Positions 7,997 through 16,555 of a stretch of DNA of 34,537 nucleotides are shown here, one piece after another. The position numbers and the translations under genes were made by a program. Source of the stretch: an uncultured Collinsella sp. (GTDB lineage: Bacteria > Actinomycetota > Coriobacteriia > Coriobacteriales > Coriobacteriaceae). The notes under the pieces were generated by a model that searched no databases, was not told the DNA's origin, and saw nothing but the letters and a program-made list of their open reading frames with translations. Location: the NCBI GenBank assembly GCA_902479095.1, contig CABSNL010000020.1, forward strand, positions 1-34,537, in the 5' to 3' direction. Every line of letters begins with the position of its first letter. Position 1 is the stretch's first letter.

Positions 7997-10359
7997 GGAT
8001 TCTCAAGCTCTTTAAAAAACATATCCTGGCACTGTTCGCAGCTATCGTACTTATCGTAATCAGCTGCAACGCCGATCTGGCGCTGCCTACCTATATGAGC
8101 GACATCGTCGACGTGGGTGTGCAGCAAGGCGGCATCGCGTCGCCCGTACCCGACACCATCCGCGCCGAATCGCTCGACGACCTCGAACTCTTTATGAGCG
8201 CCAAGGACGCCAAGGCTGTGGAGGCCGTGTTTAGCAAGGCTGACAAAAACGACATTCGAACGTACGAGGGCACCGAGGAAGAGCGTGCCGATGGAGGCAA
8301 GATTGCCGACATTATGAGCCTGCCCGAGACTGTCGTCCTTTCGCTCAACCAGGGCATCGACGCCAACTCCATGGGCGACATGATGGGCTCGTCCAGCGAG
8401 AAAGACGACAACGCTGCCCAGGCCATGCCCACCCCCGAGCAAATGGCAGCGATGACGCCCGAGCAGCTCGCCGAGATGCAGCAGAAGGCCGCGGCGGCGC
8501 AGAACATGCAAAAGCAGATTGATGCCGACGGCGGTAAGATCACTATGAAGAGCCTGCGCCTGGGTGTCGAGGGCGGTCTGGTAGACCAAAGCAAGCTCGT
8601 CGAGGGCGCCAACCAAATGGCGGACAAAATGGGCTCCATGTCGGGCTCCATCGTCACCCAGCGCGCCGTGAGCTATGTACAGGACGAGTACAAGGCGCAG
8701 GGCATCGACCCCGCCGACGTGCAGAACGCCTACCTGAGCCGCATGGCGACCACGATGTTTGGACTGTGCCTCGTGTCGCTCGTCGCCACCATCCTGACCG
8801 GTGCCGTGGCTTCGCGCACCGCCTGCTCCATCGCCCGCGACCTGCGCCGCGAGACCTTCAACAAGGTTATGCACTTCTCGCCGGCCGAGGTGGGCAAGTT
8901 TAGCCAGGCCTCGCTCATCACCCGCTGCACCAACGACATTCAGCAGATCCAGATGGCCGCAACTCTGTTTATCCGCATGTGTCTGATGGCCCCCGTCATG
9001 GGCATCGTCGCCGTCATGCGCGTCCTGGCCAACCATACCGGCCTGGAGTGGACCATCGCCGTTGCCATCATCGCGGTCTCGGCCGTCGTCGGCGTGCTTA
9101 TGGGCCTCACCATGCCCAAGTTCAAAAAGATGCAAAGCTTTGTTGACCGCGTGAACCTTACCGCCCGCGAGCTGCTCGACGGCCTTATGCCCATCCGCTC
9201 GTTCAACCGCGAGGAACATGAGCTCGAACGTTTTGACAAGGCGTCGCTCGACCTGATGACCACGCAGCTCTACACCAACCGAGCCATGAGCTTTATGATG
9301 CCGCTCATGATGCTCGTCATGAACTGCATCACCGTGCTTATCGTCTGGTTTGGCGCGCAGGGCGTGTCCGACGGCGTGATGCAGGTCGGCAACATGATGG
9401 CGTTTATCTCCTACACCATGCAGATCGTCATGGCGTTTATGATCCTCACCATGGTTTCGGTCATCCTGCCCCGCGCCGAGGTCGCAGCCGAGCGCGTGGA
9501 AGAGGTCATCACCTGCCCCACGAGCATCAACGACCCCACCTCGCCCAAACTGCCCGCTGCCAGCGCGCCGCGCGGCGAGCTCACCTTCCGTGACGTGAGT
9601 TTCCAGTATCCCGATGCCCGCGCCGACGTCATTAGCGGTGTAAACTTCACCACGCACGCCGGCCAGATGCTCGGCATCATTGGCTCCACGGGCTCGGGCA
9701 AGTCCACGCTTGTGCAGCTCATCCCGCGCCTGTACGACGTCACGGGCGGCAGCATTTCGCTCGACGGCATCGACGTGCGCGACATGACCCTTTCCGAGCT
9801 GCGCCGCCGCATCGGTTATATTCCGCAGCAGGGTCGTCTGTTCTCGGGTACCGTCGAGAGCAACCTCAAGTTTGCCGGCGACATGGTGAGTGACGAGGAT
9901 ATGCGCCAGGCAGCACGCGTCGCCCAGGCGGAGGACTTTATCGCCGAGCGCGAGGACGGGTACGACTCCCCCATCAGCCAGGGTGGCTCCAATGTTTCGG
10001 GTGGTCAGCGCCAGCGTCTGGCCATCGCCCGCGCGTTGGCCAAAAAGCCCGAGGTCGTGGTGTTCGATGACTCGTTTAGTGCCCTCGACTACAAGACCGA
10101 CGCGCGCCTGCGCGAGGAGCTGGCCAAAAACGTTACCGACGCCGCACTCGTGGTCGTGGCCCAGCGCATCGCGACCATCATGCACGCCGACCAGATCATC
10201 GTGCTCGACGACGGCCACGTAGTGGGCACCGGCACGCACGAGGAGCTGCTGCGCAGCTGCCCGGCGTACCTGGAGATCGCACAGTCGCAGCTTTCCGCCG
10301 AGGAGCTGGGGCTTACCCAAGAAGAAATTGCAGCCGTCATGGAAGGAGGCGAGCGCTAA
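7993..10359 (+). CDS. ABC exporter subunit 1 (fused membrane and ATPase domains, degenerate ATP site)
   Basis: A 788-aa type IV ABC exporter half-transporter. After TM1 (about residues 10-32) there is a large polar insert of about 200 residues, Met/Gln-rich around 140-175 (MAAMTPEQLAEMQQK), before TM2; standard half-transporters have only a short loop here. The remaining five membrane segments end near 500. The ATPase has Walker A GSTGSGKS (564-571), signature VSGGQ, and Walker B ending D692-D693: Asp replaces the catalytic Glu. Its partner has a normal Glu but a non-consensus signature, the pattern of heterodimeric exporters such as TM287/288 or LmrCD. GTG start follows AAGGAGA and overlaps the marR stop. 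Likely exports drugs, lipids or peptides; substrate unknown. Confidence 0.93.
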   Translation: MRILKLFKKHILALFAAIVLIVISCNADLALPTYMSDIVDVGVQQGGIASPVPDTIRAESLDDLELFMSAKDAKAVEAVFSKADKNDIRTYEGTEEERADGGKIADIMSLPETVVLSLNQGIDANSMGDMMGSSSEKDDNAAQAMPTPEQMAAMTPEQLAEMQQKAAAAQNMQKQIDADGGKITMKSLRLGVEGGLVDQSKLVEGANQMADKMGSMSGSIVTQRAVSYVQDEYKAQGIDPADVQNAYLSRMATTMFGLCLVSLVATILTGAVASRTACSIARDLRRETFNKVMHFSPAEVGKFSQASLITRCTNDIQQIQMAATLFIRMCLMAPVMGIVAVMRVLANHTGLEWTIAVAIIAVSAVVGVLMGLTMPKFKKMQSFVDRVNLTARELLDGLMPIRSFNREEHELERFDKASLDLMTTQLYTNRAMSFMMPLMMLVMNCITVLIVWFGAQGVSDGVMQVGNMMAFISYTMQIVMAFMILTMVSVILPRAEVAAERVEEVITCPTSINDPTSPKLPAASAPRGELTFRDVSFQYPDARADVISGVNFTTHAGQMLGIIGSTGSGKSTLVQLIPRLYDVTGGSISLDGIDVRDMTLSELRRRIGYIPQQGRLFSGTVESNLKFAGDMVSDEDMRQAARVAQAEDFIAEREDGYDSPISQGGSNVSGGQRQRLAIARALAKKPEVVVFDDSFSALDYKTDARLREELAKNVTDAALVVVAQRIATIMHADQIIVLDDGHVVGTGTHEELLRSCPAYLEIAQSQLSAEELGLTQEEIAAVMEGGER

Positions 10360-12215
10360 TGGCAGGCGAGACCAAGACTCAGATTCCCAAGCCCACCCGC
10401 CAGCGTGGTCCCATGGGCCGCATGGGTGGCATGCGTCGTGGCGAAAAGGCCAAGGACTTTAAGGGCACCATGAGGCAGCTGCTCGGCTATATCGGCCAGC
10501 ACAAGATTGCCGTGTTTGCCGCCGTCGCCTTTGCCGTGTGCTCGGTCATCTTTAACATTGTGGGACCCAAGGTGCTCGGCCAGGTTACGACCAAGCTGTT
10601 CGAAGGCCTGGTCGCCAAGGTCAACGGCACCGGCGACGTTGACTTTGACTGGATCGCCAAGACGCTCGGCTTTTTGCTCTGCCTGTATCTGGCGAGCTCT
10701 GTCTGCAGCCTGGTCCAGGGCTGGCTCATGACCGGCGTCACGCAAAAGATCTGCTACCGCATGCGCAAGGAAATCGCCGCCAAGATTGCCGTCGTGCCGA
10801 TGAGTTACTTCAACGGCCACAGCAAGGGAGACGTACTCAGCCGCATCACCAACGACGTCGATACGCTGGGTCAGTCGCTCAACCAGAGCGTGACGCAGCT
10901 CATCACGTCGGTGACGCAGATTATCGGCGTGCTCGTCATGATGCTTTCGATCAGCCTGCCGCTTACCGGCGTCACCGTGCTCACGCTGCCGGCCGCCGCG
11001 ATTATCTTGACCGTAATGATTCACTTCTCGCAGCCGTACTTCCGCGAGCAGCAGCAGGTTCTGGGCGCCGTCAACGGCATTATCGAGGAGGACTTTGCCG
11101 GCCAGAACGTCATTCAGGTGTTCGACCGCGCCGAGGCCTCGATCGAAGAGTTCGACCGTCAAAACGACCGCCTCTTTATTAGTGGCTGGCGCTCGCAGTT
11201 CCTGTCGGGCCTGATGATGCCGCTTATGAGCCTGGTGGGTAACATGGGCTACGTGGGCGTTGTCGTGGTGGGCGCACAGCTCGCACTGACCGGCAACGCC
11301 ACGCCCGGCGACATCCAGAGCTTTATCCAGTACGTTCGCAACTTTACGCAGCCCGTGCAGCAACTGGGCAACGTGAGCAACACGATGCAGTCGATGGCAG
11401 CCGCCACCGAGCGCGTCTTTGAGTTCCTGGCCGCGCCCGAGGAGGAGCAGAAAGCCGACGCGCAGATTCCCGAAAAGCGCCCCGGCCATGTGGAGTTTGA
11501 TCACGTCAAGTTTGGCTATACGCCCGACAAGACCATCATCCACGACTTTAGCTGCGAGGCGCAGCCCGGCCAGACCATCGCCATCGTCGGCCCCACCGGC
11601 GCCGGCAAGACCACGCTCATTAAGCTGCTGCAGCGCTTCTACGATGTGGACGGCGGTTCGCTGCGCGTCGAGGGTGTCGACGTGCGCGACTGGGACCGCG
11701 CGGCGCTGCGCGGCGAGTTTGCCATGGTGCTGCAGGACACCTGGCTGTTTAACGGCACCATCCGCGAGAACATCCGCTACGGACGCCCCGATGCAAGCGA
11801 TGCCGAGGTCGAAGCCGCTGCACGCGCCGCACGCTGCGATCACTTTATCCATACGCTCGCCGGCGGCTACGACTTTATGATCAACGAGGAAGGCACCAAC
11901 CTGTCGCAGGGCCAGCGCCAGCTCGTGACCATTGCCCGTGCCATTTTGGCCGACCGCCCGGCGCTAATTCTGGACGAGGCAACCTCCAACGTTGACACTC
12001 GTACCGAGGAGCTTATTCAGCGTGCCATGGATGCGCTGATGCAGGGCCGTACCAGCTTTGTTATCGCGCACCGCCTGTCCACGATCCGCAACGCCGACGT
12101 GATCTTGGTAATTCGCGACGGCGATATCGTCGAGAAGGGCACGCACGACGAGTTGCTCGCCCAGGGCGGCTTCTACGCCGATCTGTACAACTCGCAGTTC
12201 GACGAGGCGGCGTAA
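10359..12215 (+). CDS. ABC exporter subunit 2 (fused membrane and ATPase domains, catalytic ATP site)
   Basis: A 618-aa ABC half-exporter partnering the preceding gene; ATG overlaps its stop (TAATG) and is served by GGAGG inside that gene. A basic, Gly/Met-rich N-terminal tail (about 40 residues: RQRGPMGRMGGMRRGEK) precedes six membrane segments. The ATPase has Walker A GPTGAGKT (411-418), signature LSQGQ (not LSGGQ) and Walker B D539-E540 with the catalytic glutamate. Combined with subunit 1 this gives one consensus site (this Walker B plus VSGGQ) and one degenerate site (Asp plus LSQGQ). A strong terminator follows at 12247-12281, closing the marR-exporter operon. Confidence 0.93.
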   Translation: MAGETKTQIPKPTRQRGPMGRMGGMRRGEKAKDFKGTMRQLLGYIGQHKIAVFAAVAFAVCSVIFNIVGPKVLGQVTTKLFEGLVAKVNGTGDVDFDWIAKTLGFLLCLYLASSVCSLVQGWLMTGVTQKICYRMRKEIAAKIAVVPMSYFNGHSKGDVLSRITNDVDTLGQSLNQSVTQLITSVTQIIGVLVMMLSISLPLTGVTVLTLPAAAIILTVMIHFSQPYFREQQQVLGAVNGIIEEDFAGQNVIQVFDRAEASIEEFDRQNDRLFISGWRSQFLSGLMMPLMSLVGNMGYVGVVVVGAQLALTGNATPGDIQSFIQYVRNFTQPVQQLGNVSNTMQSMAAATERVFEFLAAPEEEQKADAQIPEKRPGHVEFDHVKFGYTPDKTIIHDFSCEAQPGQTIAIVGPTGAGKTTLIKLLQRFYDVDGGSLRVEGVDVRDWDRAALRGEFAMVLQDTWLFNGTIRENIRYGRPDASDAEVEAAARAARCDHFIHTLAGGYDFMINEEGTNLSQGQRQLVTIARAILADRPALILDEATSNVDTRTEELIQRAMDALMQGRTSFVIAHRLSTIRNADVILVIRDGDIVEKGTHDELLAQGGFYADLYNSQFDEAA

Positions 12216-12246
12216 ATTCTGCCGCGGGGAACGAATAACGCCCGAG

Positions 12247-12281
12247 AACGGGGGCGCAGGACAACCTGCGCCCCCGTTTTT
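12247..12281 (+). terminator. Intrinsic terminator of the marR-ABC exporter operon
   Basis: A perfect 14-bp stem (AACGGGGGCGCAGG with CCTGCGCCCCCGTT) and an ACAA loop, the 3' arm running into a T5 tract. Confidence 0.9.
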
Positions 12282-12340
12282 GCTCTGCGGCCCTCAAACC
12301 GCCTCCCCTGGGACCTGATTGACAGCCCCTTCGAGGCCCC

Positions 12341-12571
12341 GTGGGCAAAAAATGGCAAATATGAGTACTGTTACCTTTTTAGTAACAGCCAAAACAGCCC
12401 CAAATGCCGTTTTCACGGCTTACACGCGTCCCTAAATTGATCAAACAGCCCTATAGCGGACTTATATGTGTTTGCGTTAATAAACATATTTTGCTGTTAT
12501 GTCTATTATTTTGCGAAGGCAATATGATACTAAGATAGCAACCGTACTCATATTTGGCATTTTTTGCCCAC
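12341..12571. repeat. 231-bp element bounded by 28-bp inverted repeats
   Basis: The left end (12341-12368, starting GTGGGCAAAAAATGGCAAAT) and right end (12544-12571) are inverted copies of 28 bp with one mismatch, and weaker complementarity continues inward and outward. The interior is AT-rich compared with the genes and has no open frame. No target-site duplication is obvious. It could be a MITE-like remnant or a large regulatory palindrome; it sits in the 580-bp gap before DAHP synthase. Apart from the terminator at its left, the REP-like hairpin at 12661 and the promoter at 12712, I see nothing else in the gap. Confidence 0.75.
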
Positions 12572-12660
12572 AGGGTATTTCCTGGGGAACTGACAACAGC
12601 CTTAGGGTCCCGCGCGGCGCCGCTCCCTCCCAGCATCCGCCGACGTTTACCCAGATAAAA

Positions 12661-12693
12661 CCTGCCAAAATAAACCTGTCCCTTTTTGGTAGG
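12661..12693. repeat. REP-like 33-bp hairpin with CCTGTCCC loop
   Basis: Stem CCTGCCAAAA with TTTTTGGTAGG around a loop containing CCTGTCCC. It has the same length and loop core as the two near-identical 33-bp hairpins at 21173-21205 and 26811-26843, but a different self-complementary stem. Confidence 0.6.
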
Positions 12694-12711
12694 TTTCGGG
12701 GTGACAAGGGC

Positions 12712-12740
12712 TTGCACTTTAGCGTGCGACAGCGGATAAT
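12712..12740 (+). promoter_or_regulatory. Promoter of DAHP synthase
   Basis: TTGCAC (12712-12717), a 17-bp spacer and GATAAT (12735-12740). A short stem (GCGGAT with ATCCGC) forms just downstream in the leader. I see no T-box or Trp leader peptide. Confidence 0.55.
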
Positions 12741-12794
12741 GCCGAGCATTCGACAATCCGCTTATTGCTCTTTCTATAGATTGAGGAGACCCCT

Positions 12795-13826
12795 ATGGCC
12801 ATGGAATTCAAACGCAGGCTGCCGATCCCCATGGAGATCCGCGAGGAAATGCCACTTTCTGCCGAGCTTACCGCCAAAAAGCAGGCATTTGACGCCGAGG
12901 TCGCCAAAGTCTTTACCGGCGAGGACGCACGCAAGGTGCTCATCATCGGCCCGTGCTCTGCCGACCGCGAGGATTCGGTTCTCGAGTATATGAATCGTCT
13001 GGCCAAGACCGCCGAGGAGGTCAAGGACAAGCTCATTATCATTCCGCGCGTCTACACCAATAAGCCGCGTACCAAGGGCACCGGTTACAAGGGTCTTCTG
13101 CACAACCCCAACCCCGAGGCTCCCGACGACCTACTCGAGGGCGTCAAGGCAATCCGCCATATGCACCTGCGCGTTATTGAGGAAACGGGCTTCTTCACCG
13201 CCGACGAGATGCTCTATCCGTCCAACTACCAATACCTCGTTGACCTGCTGAGCTACGTCGCCGTGGGCGCACGCTCGGTCGAGAACCAGGAGCATCGCCT
13301 GGTGTCGAGCGGCATTTCGGTACCCGTCGGCATGAAGAATCCCACTGCCGGCTCTACCACCGTTATGCTCAACTCCATTTACGCCGCGCAGGCGCACCAG
13401 AGCTTCATCTTCCGCAACTGGGAGGTCGAGTGCGACGGCAATCCGCTCGCGCACGCCGTTATGCGTGGCTACATCGGTCTCGATGGGCGCACCTACCCCA
13501 ACTACCACTACGAGCACCTGGAGCGCCTGGCCGAGCGCTATACCGAGCATGCCGGTTACGCCAACCCGGCGGCGGTCATCGACTGCAACCACGACAACTC
13601 GGGCAAGCGCCCGCTGGAGCAGTACCGCATCTGCAAGGAGGTACTCGACAGCTGCCGCCGCAACGAGTCCATCTCCAAGCTGGTCAAGGGCTTTATGATC
13701 GAGTCCTACCTGGAAGACGGCAACCAGCCGGTCGACGGCGGCGTCTTTGGTAAATCGATCACCGACCCGTGCCTGGGCTGGGAAAAGACCGACTACCTCA
13801 TCCGCGAGATCGCGGAACGGGTGTAG
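12795..13826 (+). CDS. 3-deoxy-7-phosphoheptulonate (DAHP) synthase, type I AroF/G/H class
   Basis: A 343-aa class I-alpha DAHP synthase that condenses phosphoenolpyruvate with erythrose 4-phosphate, the first step of the shikimate pathway. Diagnostic segments in order: IIGPCSAD near residues 50-57, the PEP-binding KPRTKGTGYKG near 90-100, GMKNPTAGS, and IDCNHDNSGK. Length is normal for the E. coli AroF/G/H type. ATG 12795 follows GAGGAG. It is a single-gene unit with its own promoter and two 3' hairpins. Which aromatic amino acid inhibits it cannot be read reliably from the sequence. Confidence 0.95.
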   Translation: MAMEFKRRLPIPMEIREEMPLSAELTAKKQAFDAEVAKVFTGEDARKVLIIGPCSADREDSVLEYMNRLAKTAEEVKDKLIIIPRVYTNKPRTKGTGYKGLLHNPNPEAPDDLLEGVKAIRHMHLRVIEETGFFTADEMLYPSNYQYLVDLLSYVAVGARSVENQEHRLVSSGISVPVGMKNPTAGSTTVMLNSIYAAQAHQSFIFRNWEVECDGNPLAHAVMRGYIGLDGRTYPNYHYEHLERLAERYTEHAGYANPAAVIDCNHDNSGKRPLEQYRICKEVLDSCRRNESISKLVKGFMIESYLEDGNQPVDGGVFGKSITDPCLGWEKTDYLIREIAERV

Positions 13827-13854
13827 GTTACGGCGTTTTACCAAACGCCGTAAC
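13827..13854 (+). terminator. Perfect hairpin directly after the DAHP synthase stop
   Basis: GTTACGGCGTTT (13827-13838) pairs with AAACGCCGTAAC (13843-13854) across a TACC loop, starting at the base after TAG. There is no T-run, so it may protect the 3' end rather than terminate. Confidence 0.55.
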
Positions 13855-13903
13855 GGCTCGACGCTGCGCGGGCCGCACCTGGACAATCTGACGTTCAACT
13901 TCA

Positions 13904-13936
13904 AGGGCGCGACCAGAAGGTCGGCGCCCTTTCGTT
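13904..13936 (+). terminator. Intrinsic terminator of DAHP synthase
   Basis: Stem GGGCGCGACC with GGTCGGCGCCC (one bulge), loop AGAA, followed by TTTCGTTTG. Confidence 0.65.
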
Positions 13937-13942
13937 TGATGT

Positions 13943-14052
13943 GGCAGTTAGGGGCGCTCCTTTTCTGCCGGCAGTCAGGGACATTCCTTGGGGTAGTCAT
14001 TGGGGACGTTCTTGTTTGACTAGTCGTTTAAGAACGTCCCCAACGACTACCC
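13943..14052. repeat. REP-like mosaic: degenerate direct units plus an inverted pair
   Basis: Degenerate units of 26-29 bp, each with a short self-complementary stem around a GGGGACGTTCTT-like loop: 13943-13969 (GGCAG...CTGCC), about 13970-13995, and 13994-14022 (TAGTC...GACTA). A fourth unit (14021-14049) is inverted relative to the third, making a 62-bp palindrome 13991-14052. This is the architecture of REP/BIME repeats mobilised by RAYT transposases. No such transposase is in the window. Confidence 0.65.
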
Positions 14053-14095
14053 GGGGGAGTTGCCTTCCCTCGTGGCGGTCTTCTAGCAGAAAAAC

Positions 14096-14216
14096 CAAGT
14101 GAGTAGGCTTTTTGCAGAAGGCCGAGCACGCCCTAAAACGCCACAGCTCTGACCTGCAGTTTTATAGATCATTTGTCGCGATGTGCTCGGCAGGTTCAAA
14201 AAAGTCTACTCACTTG
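14096..14216. repeat. 121-bp inverted-repeat element
   Basis: Ends CAAGTGAGTAG (14096-14106) and CTACTCACTTG (14206-14216) are perfect inverted copies. A-rich/T-rich tracts and a second pair, GCCGAGCAC (14121-14129) and GTGCTCGGC (14183-14191), extend the symmetry. The interior is unpaired and non-coding. It looks like a small non-autonomous mobile element or a structured RNA; no coding sequence lies in 13827-14317. Confidence 0.65.
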
Positions 14217-14239
14217 TATCTGAGACGCACCAGATTGGC

Positions 14240-14280
14240 AAAAACCGCCGCGAAAGGGCCCCTGGTCCCTTCGCGGCGGT
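14240..14280 (-). terminator. Intrinsic terminator of the Bce-type operon
   Basis: Minus strand: ACCGCCGCGAAGGGACC pairs with the mirrored arm, then a TTTTT run (14240-14244 on the plus strand as A). It lies about 40 bp past the permease stop. Confidence 0.85.
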
Positions 14281-14317
14281 CATACGCCTCTAATTTTGCG
14301 ACGGTTTTGCCCGCTTG

Positions 14318-16555
14318 TTACTCGCTGTAGCGGGTAGCGATGGCGGCTCGCACCATGCCGGTGCTCATGAGGTAGGTCACCAGGAAGTAGCCACCGTATG
14401 CTGCCAGGAAAATCGCACAGGTGAGGCCCACGGTGCCGCCGATGCTCATATTTCCGAAAATGCTCACCAGCTCGATGATCACCTTGAGAGCCACAAAGGA
14501 GTGCGCCAGGCCCACTGCCAGCGGGAACAGGAAGAATACCGCTTGCTGTGCCATCACCGAATGGCGAATCTGGCGGTCGTCACAGCCAATCTGCGCCAGC
14601 ACACGATAGCTGCGGCTGCCGTCGGCCACGTTGGAGAGTTGCTGAATCGACAGAATCGCCGCGCATGCAACGACCAATACAAAGCCGATGTAGATGGCTA
14701 GGTAGCTAATAAGACCGTTCATTTGCGCTGCTTGCGCGTACATCTCGGAGCGTGTGATGAAGGTTCCCCACGACCCCGGCTCCTTGCCGTCAACGAGCAG
14801 ATTGTCGAGCACAGTGTATTTAATACTCTCGTCTGCCTCGGTCGTATCCATCCCCTGTTTGTAGTTAACGAGCAGGCTACTGGAATACGGCTGCAGATTA
14901 AGTTGGGACAACAGCTCGTCGGCAACGACGACGGTACCCCCATTACTGCCCATCGCCGAGTTGGCGATGGCCGCCGTATCTTCGTCCGACTTATCGGTTG
15001 CGGGCTTGAGCGTATGCCCGCCCAAGGTAAGGGTATGGCCGCCAGCCATATACTTGGTGTACAGGTCGACCAGCTCGCCGCCCATATCACACGTGAGCAG
15101 ATACTGGTCGTGACCGATGTGCACCGGCTCCTCGCCCATCATCTGACGCAGTTTGTTGTACTGGCTCGCCGGCGTCACAAACAGACCCATCGTATCGGCA
15201 TTGCTACCCCCGAACGCCTTGGGAAGCTTTTCGCCCATGGTCTTGCACATCTCACTTGGAGTCACCGAAGGATCCGAGCCGCCAAGCGGGTAACTCAGAT
15301 ACGAATCGATCTGCACATGCTCACCGGCAACATCGGCGATATTGACCTTCTTGCCGGTCTCGTCGTTGTTGTCCGCCGACTTGCCCTTAATACCGTCTGC
15401 AACGTTATCGTGATCGATACGATCGCCGTGCCATGCGGAGTACAAATCGACCGTACTATCGGCCAGCACCATTCGATCGGCCTCAGACGGATTGAAAGAC
15501 TCTTTGTAGAAGTCGAGCGTATCGGGCGTGTAATAGACATACGTCTTCGACATGTCGGCCGGATTATAGCGCTCCAGATTCTCGTTCATCACGTTGGCAA
15601 TCGACATACCGCACGTCACCGAGGTGATGGCCGAAAACAGGAGCATCGCGATGACGCCCATCGAAAAGCACACCGTGTTGACCTTGGCCGCAAGCTGGCG
15701 CACGGTAAACATGTTAAGGCCGCGCCAATACACGCCGCGCAGGCTCTGCAGCAGCTTGATGAGCATGCCCGAGAGTCCCCAGAACAGGGCAAAGGTGCCC
15801 ACGGTAACCATAGCGGTCGTAATACCAAACTGGTTCATGGCCTCTTGCAGCTTGCTGTCCGTCGCGGTTAGCGGGAACCCATCACGTAGCAGACGGTAAT
15901 AGGCCACGCCCACAAGCACCACGCCCACGGCAAAGATGGCAATCGCAATCCAGGGGTTGCGTGTCTTGATGCTCTCGTTGCGACGCTCGGCACCCATAAG
16001 CTCGATGAGTTTGGTACGACGCACGGCGCGAAGGTTCAGCAGTAGCGTGAGCACAAACATTACGAGCATGCAGGCAAGGGTCAGATTGAACGCATGCACC
16101 GAGAAAAAGAAGTGGAAATTGGCAATCTGCGTCTTAAAGAGCGAGGCCGTAAAGAACGTCATGAGCTGGGAGAGTCCCACACCCAGCACAATGCCGGCGA
16201 CAAAGGCCACGACCGAAACGATCACCGTCTCGAGCGCCATGATCGTGGCGACGCGCCCACGCCCCATGCCGAACACCTGGTACAGGCCAAACTCCTTCTT
16301 GCGGCGTTTCATGATGAAGTTATTGGCATACACCATCAAAAAGGCCATGACACCGGCCAAAAAGTACGTCAGGTCGCCGAGCATGCTGCCCATTACCTGC
16401 GCCAAGCCCTTTTCATCGATTCCGGCGATGTCGACCTGCATCGAGATGGTGTTAAAGGCATAGAAGACCGTGACACCCAGGGTGAGCGTCAAAAGGTAGA
16501 CGAGGTAGTCGCGGCCGGCGCGGCGGACGTTACCCCAAGCGAGTTTACAGAGCAT
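14318..16555 (-). CDS. Bce-type FtsX-like ABC transporter permease
   Basis: A 745-aa permease with the Bce layout: TM1 at the N-terminus, three further segments by about residue 190, paired segments around 205-290, then a large extracellular domain (about residues 325-595) and three C-terminal segments. This matches BceB-family permeases that remove peptide antibiotics from lipid II-cycle targets or sense them. ATG 16555 is chosen because GTGAGGG lies just upstream; it overlaps the ATPase gene by 11 bp, indicating translational coupling. A GTG at 16567 is an alternative. No BceRS-like two-component pair is in the window, which is unusual for this family. A terminator follows at 14240-14280. 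Confidence 0.9.
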   Translation of the reverse strand: MLCKLAWGNVRRAGRDYLVYLLTLTLGVTVFYAFNTISMQVDIAGIDEKGLAQVMGSMLGDLTYFLAGVMAFLMVYANNFIMKRRKKEFGLYQVFGMGRGRVATIMALETVIVSVVAFVAGIVLGVGLSQLMTFFTASLFKTQIANFHFFFSVHAFNLTLACMLVMFVLTLLLNLRAVRRTKLIELMGAERRNESIKTRNPWIAIAIFAVGVVLVGVAYYRLLRDGFPLTATDSKLQEAMNQFGITTAMVTVGTFALFWGLSGMLIKLLQSLRGVYWRGLNMFTVRQLAAKVNTVCFSMGVIAMLLFSAITSVTCGMSIANVMNENLERYNPADMSKTYVYYTPDTLDFYKESFNPSEADRMVLADSTVDLYSAWHGDRIDHDNVADGIKGKSADNNDETGKKVNIADVAGEHVQIDSYLSYPLGGSDPSVTPSEMCKTMGEKLPKAFGGSNADTMGLFVTPASQYNKLRQMMGEEPVHIGHDQYLLTCDMGGELVDLYTKYMAGGHTLTLGGHTLKPATDKSDEDTAAIANSAMGSNGGTVVVADELLSQLNLQPYSSSLLVNYKQGMDTTEADESIKYTVLDNLLVDGKEPGSWGTFITRSEMYAQAAQMNGLISYLAIYIGFVLVVACAAILSIQQLSNVADGSRSYRVLAQIGCDDRQIRHSVMAQQAVFFLFPLAVGLAHSFVALKVIIELVSIFGNMSIGGTVGLTCAIFLAAYGGYFLVTYLMSTGMVRAAIATRYSE

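Noticed and set aside
7972..10320. 782-codon open frame opposite the first ABC exporter gene
   Set aside because: His/Arg/Gly-rich antisense shadow; the plus strand has all ABC motifs.
12341..12368. ATGAGTACTGTTAC in the left inverted repeat as a sixth galactose operator
   Set aside because: Only one half-site matches; the TACGTA core is missing and no sugar gene is near.
12741..12794. T-box or Trp-type attenuator before DAHP synthase
   Set aside because: The leader is too short, no T-box sequence or aromatic-rich leader peptide is visible, and only one short stem forms.
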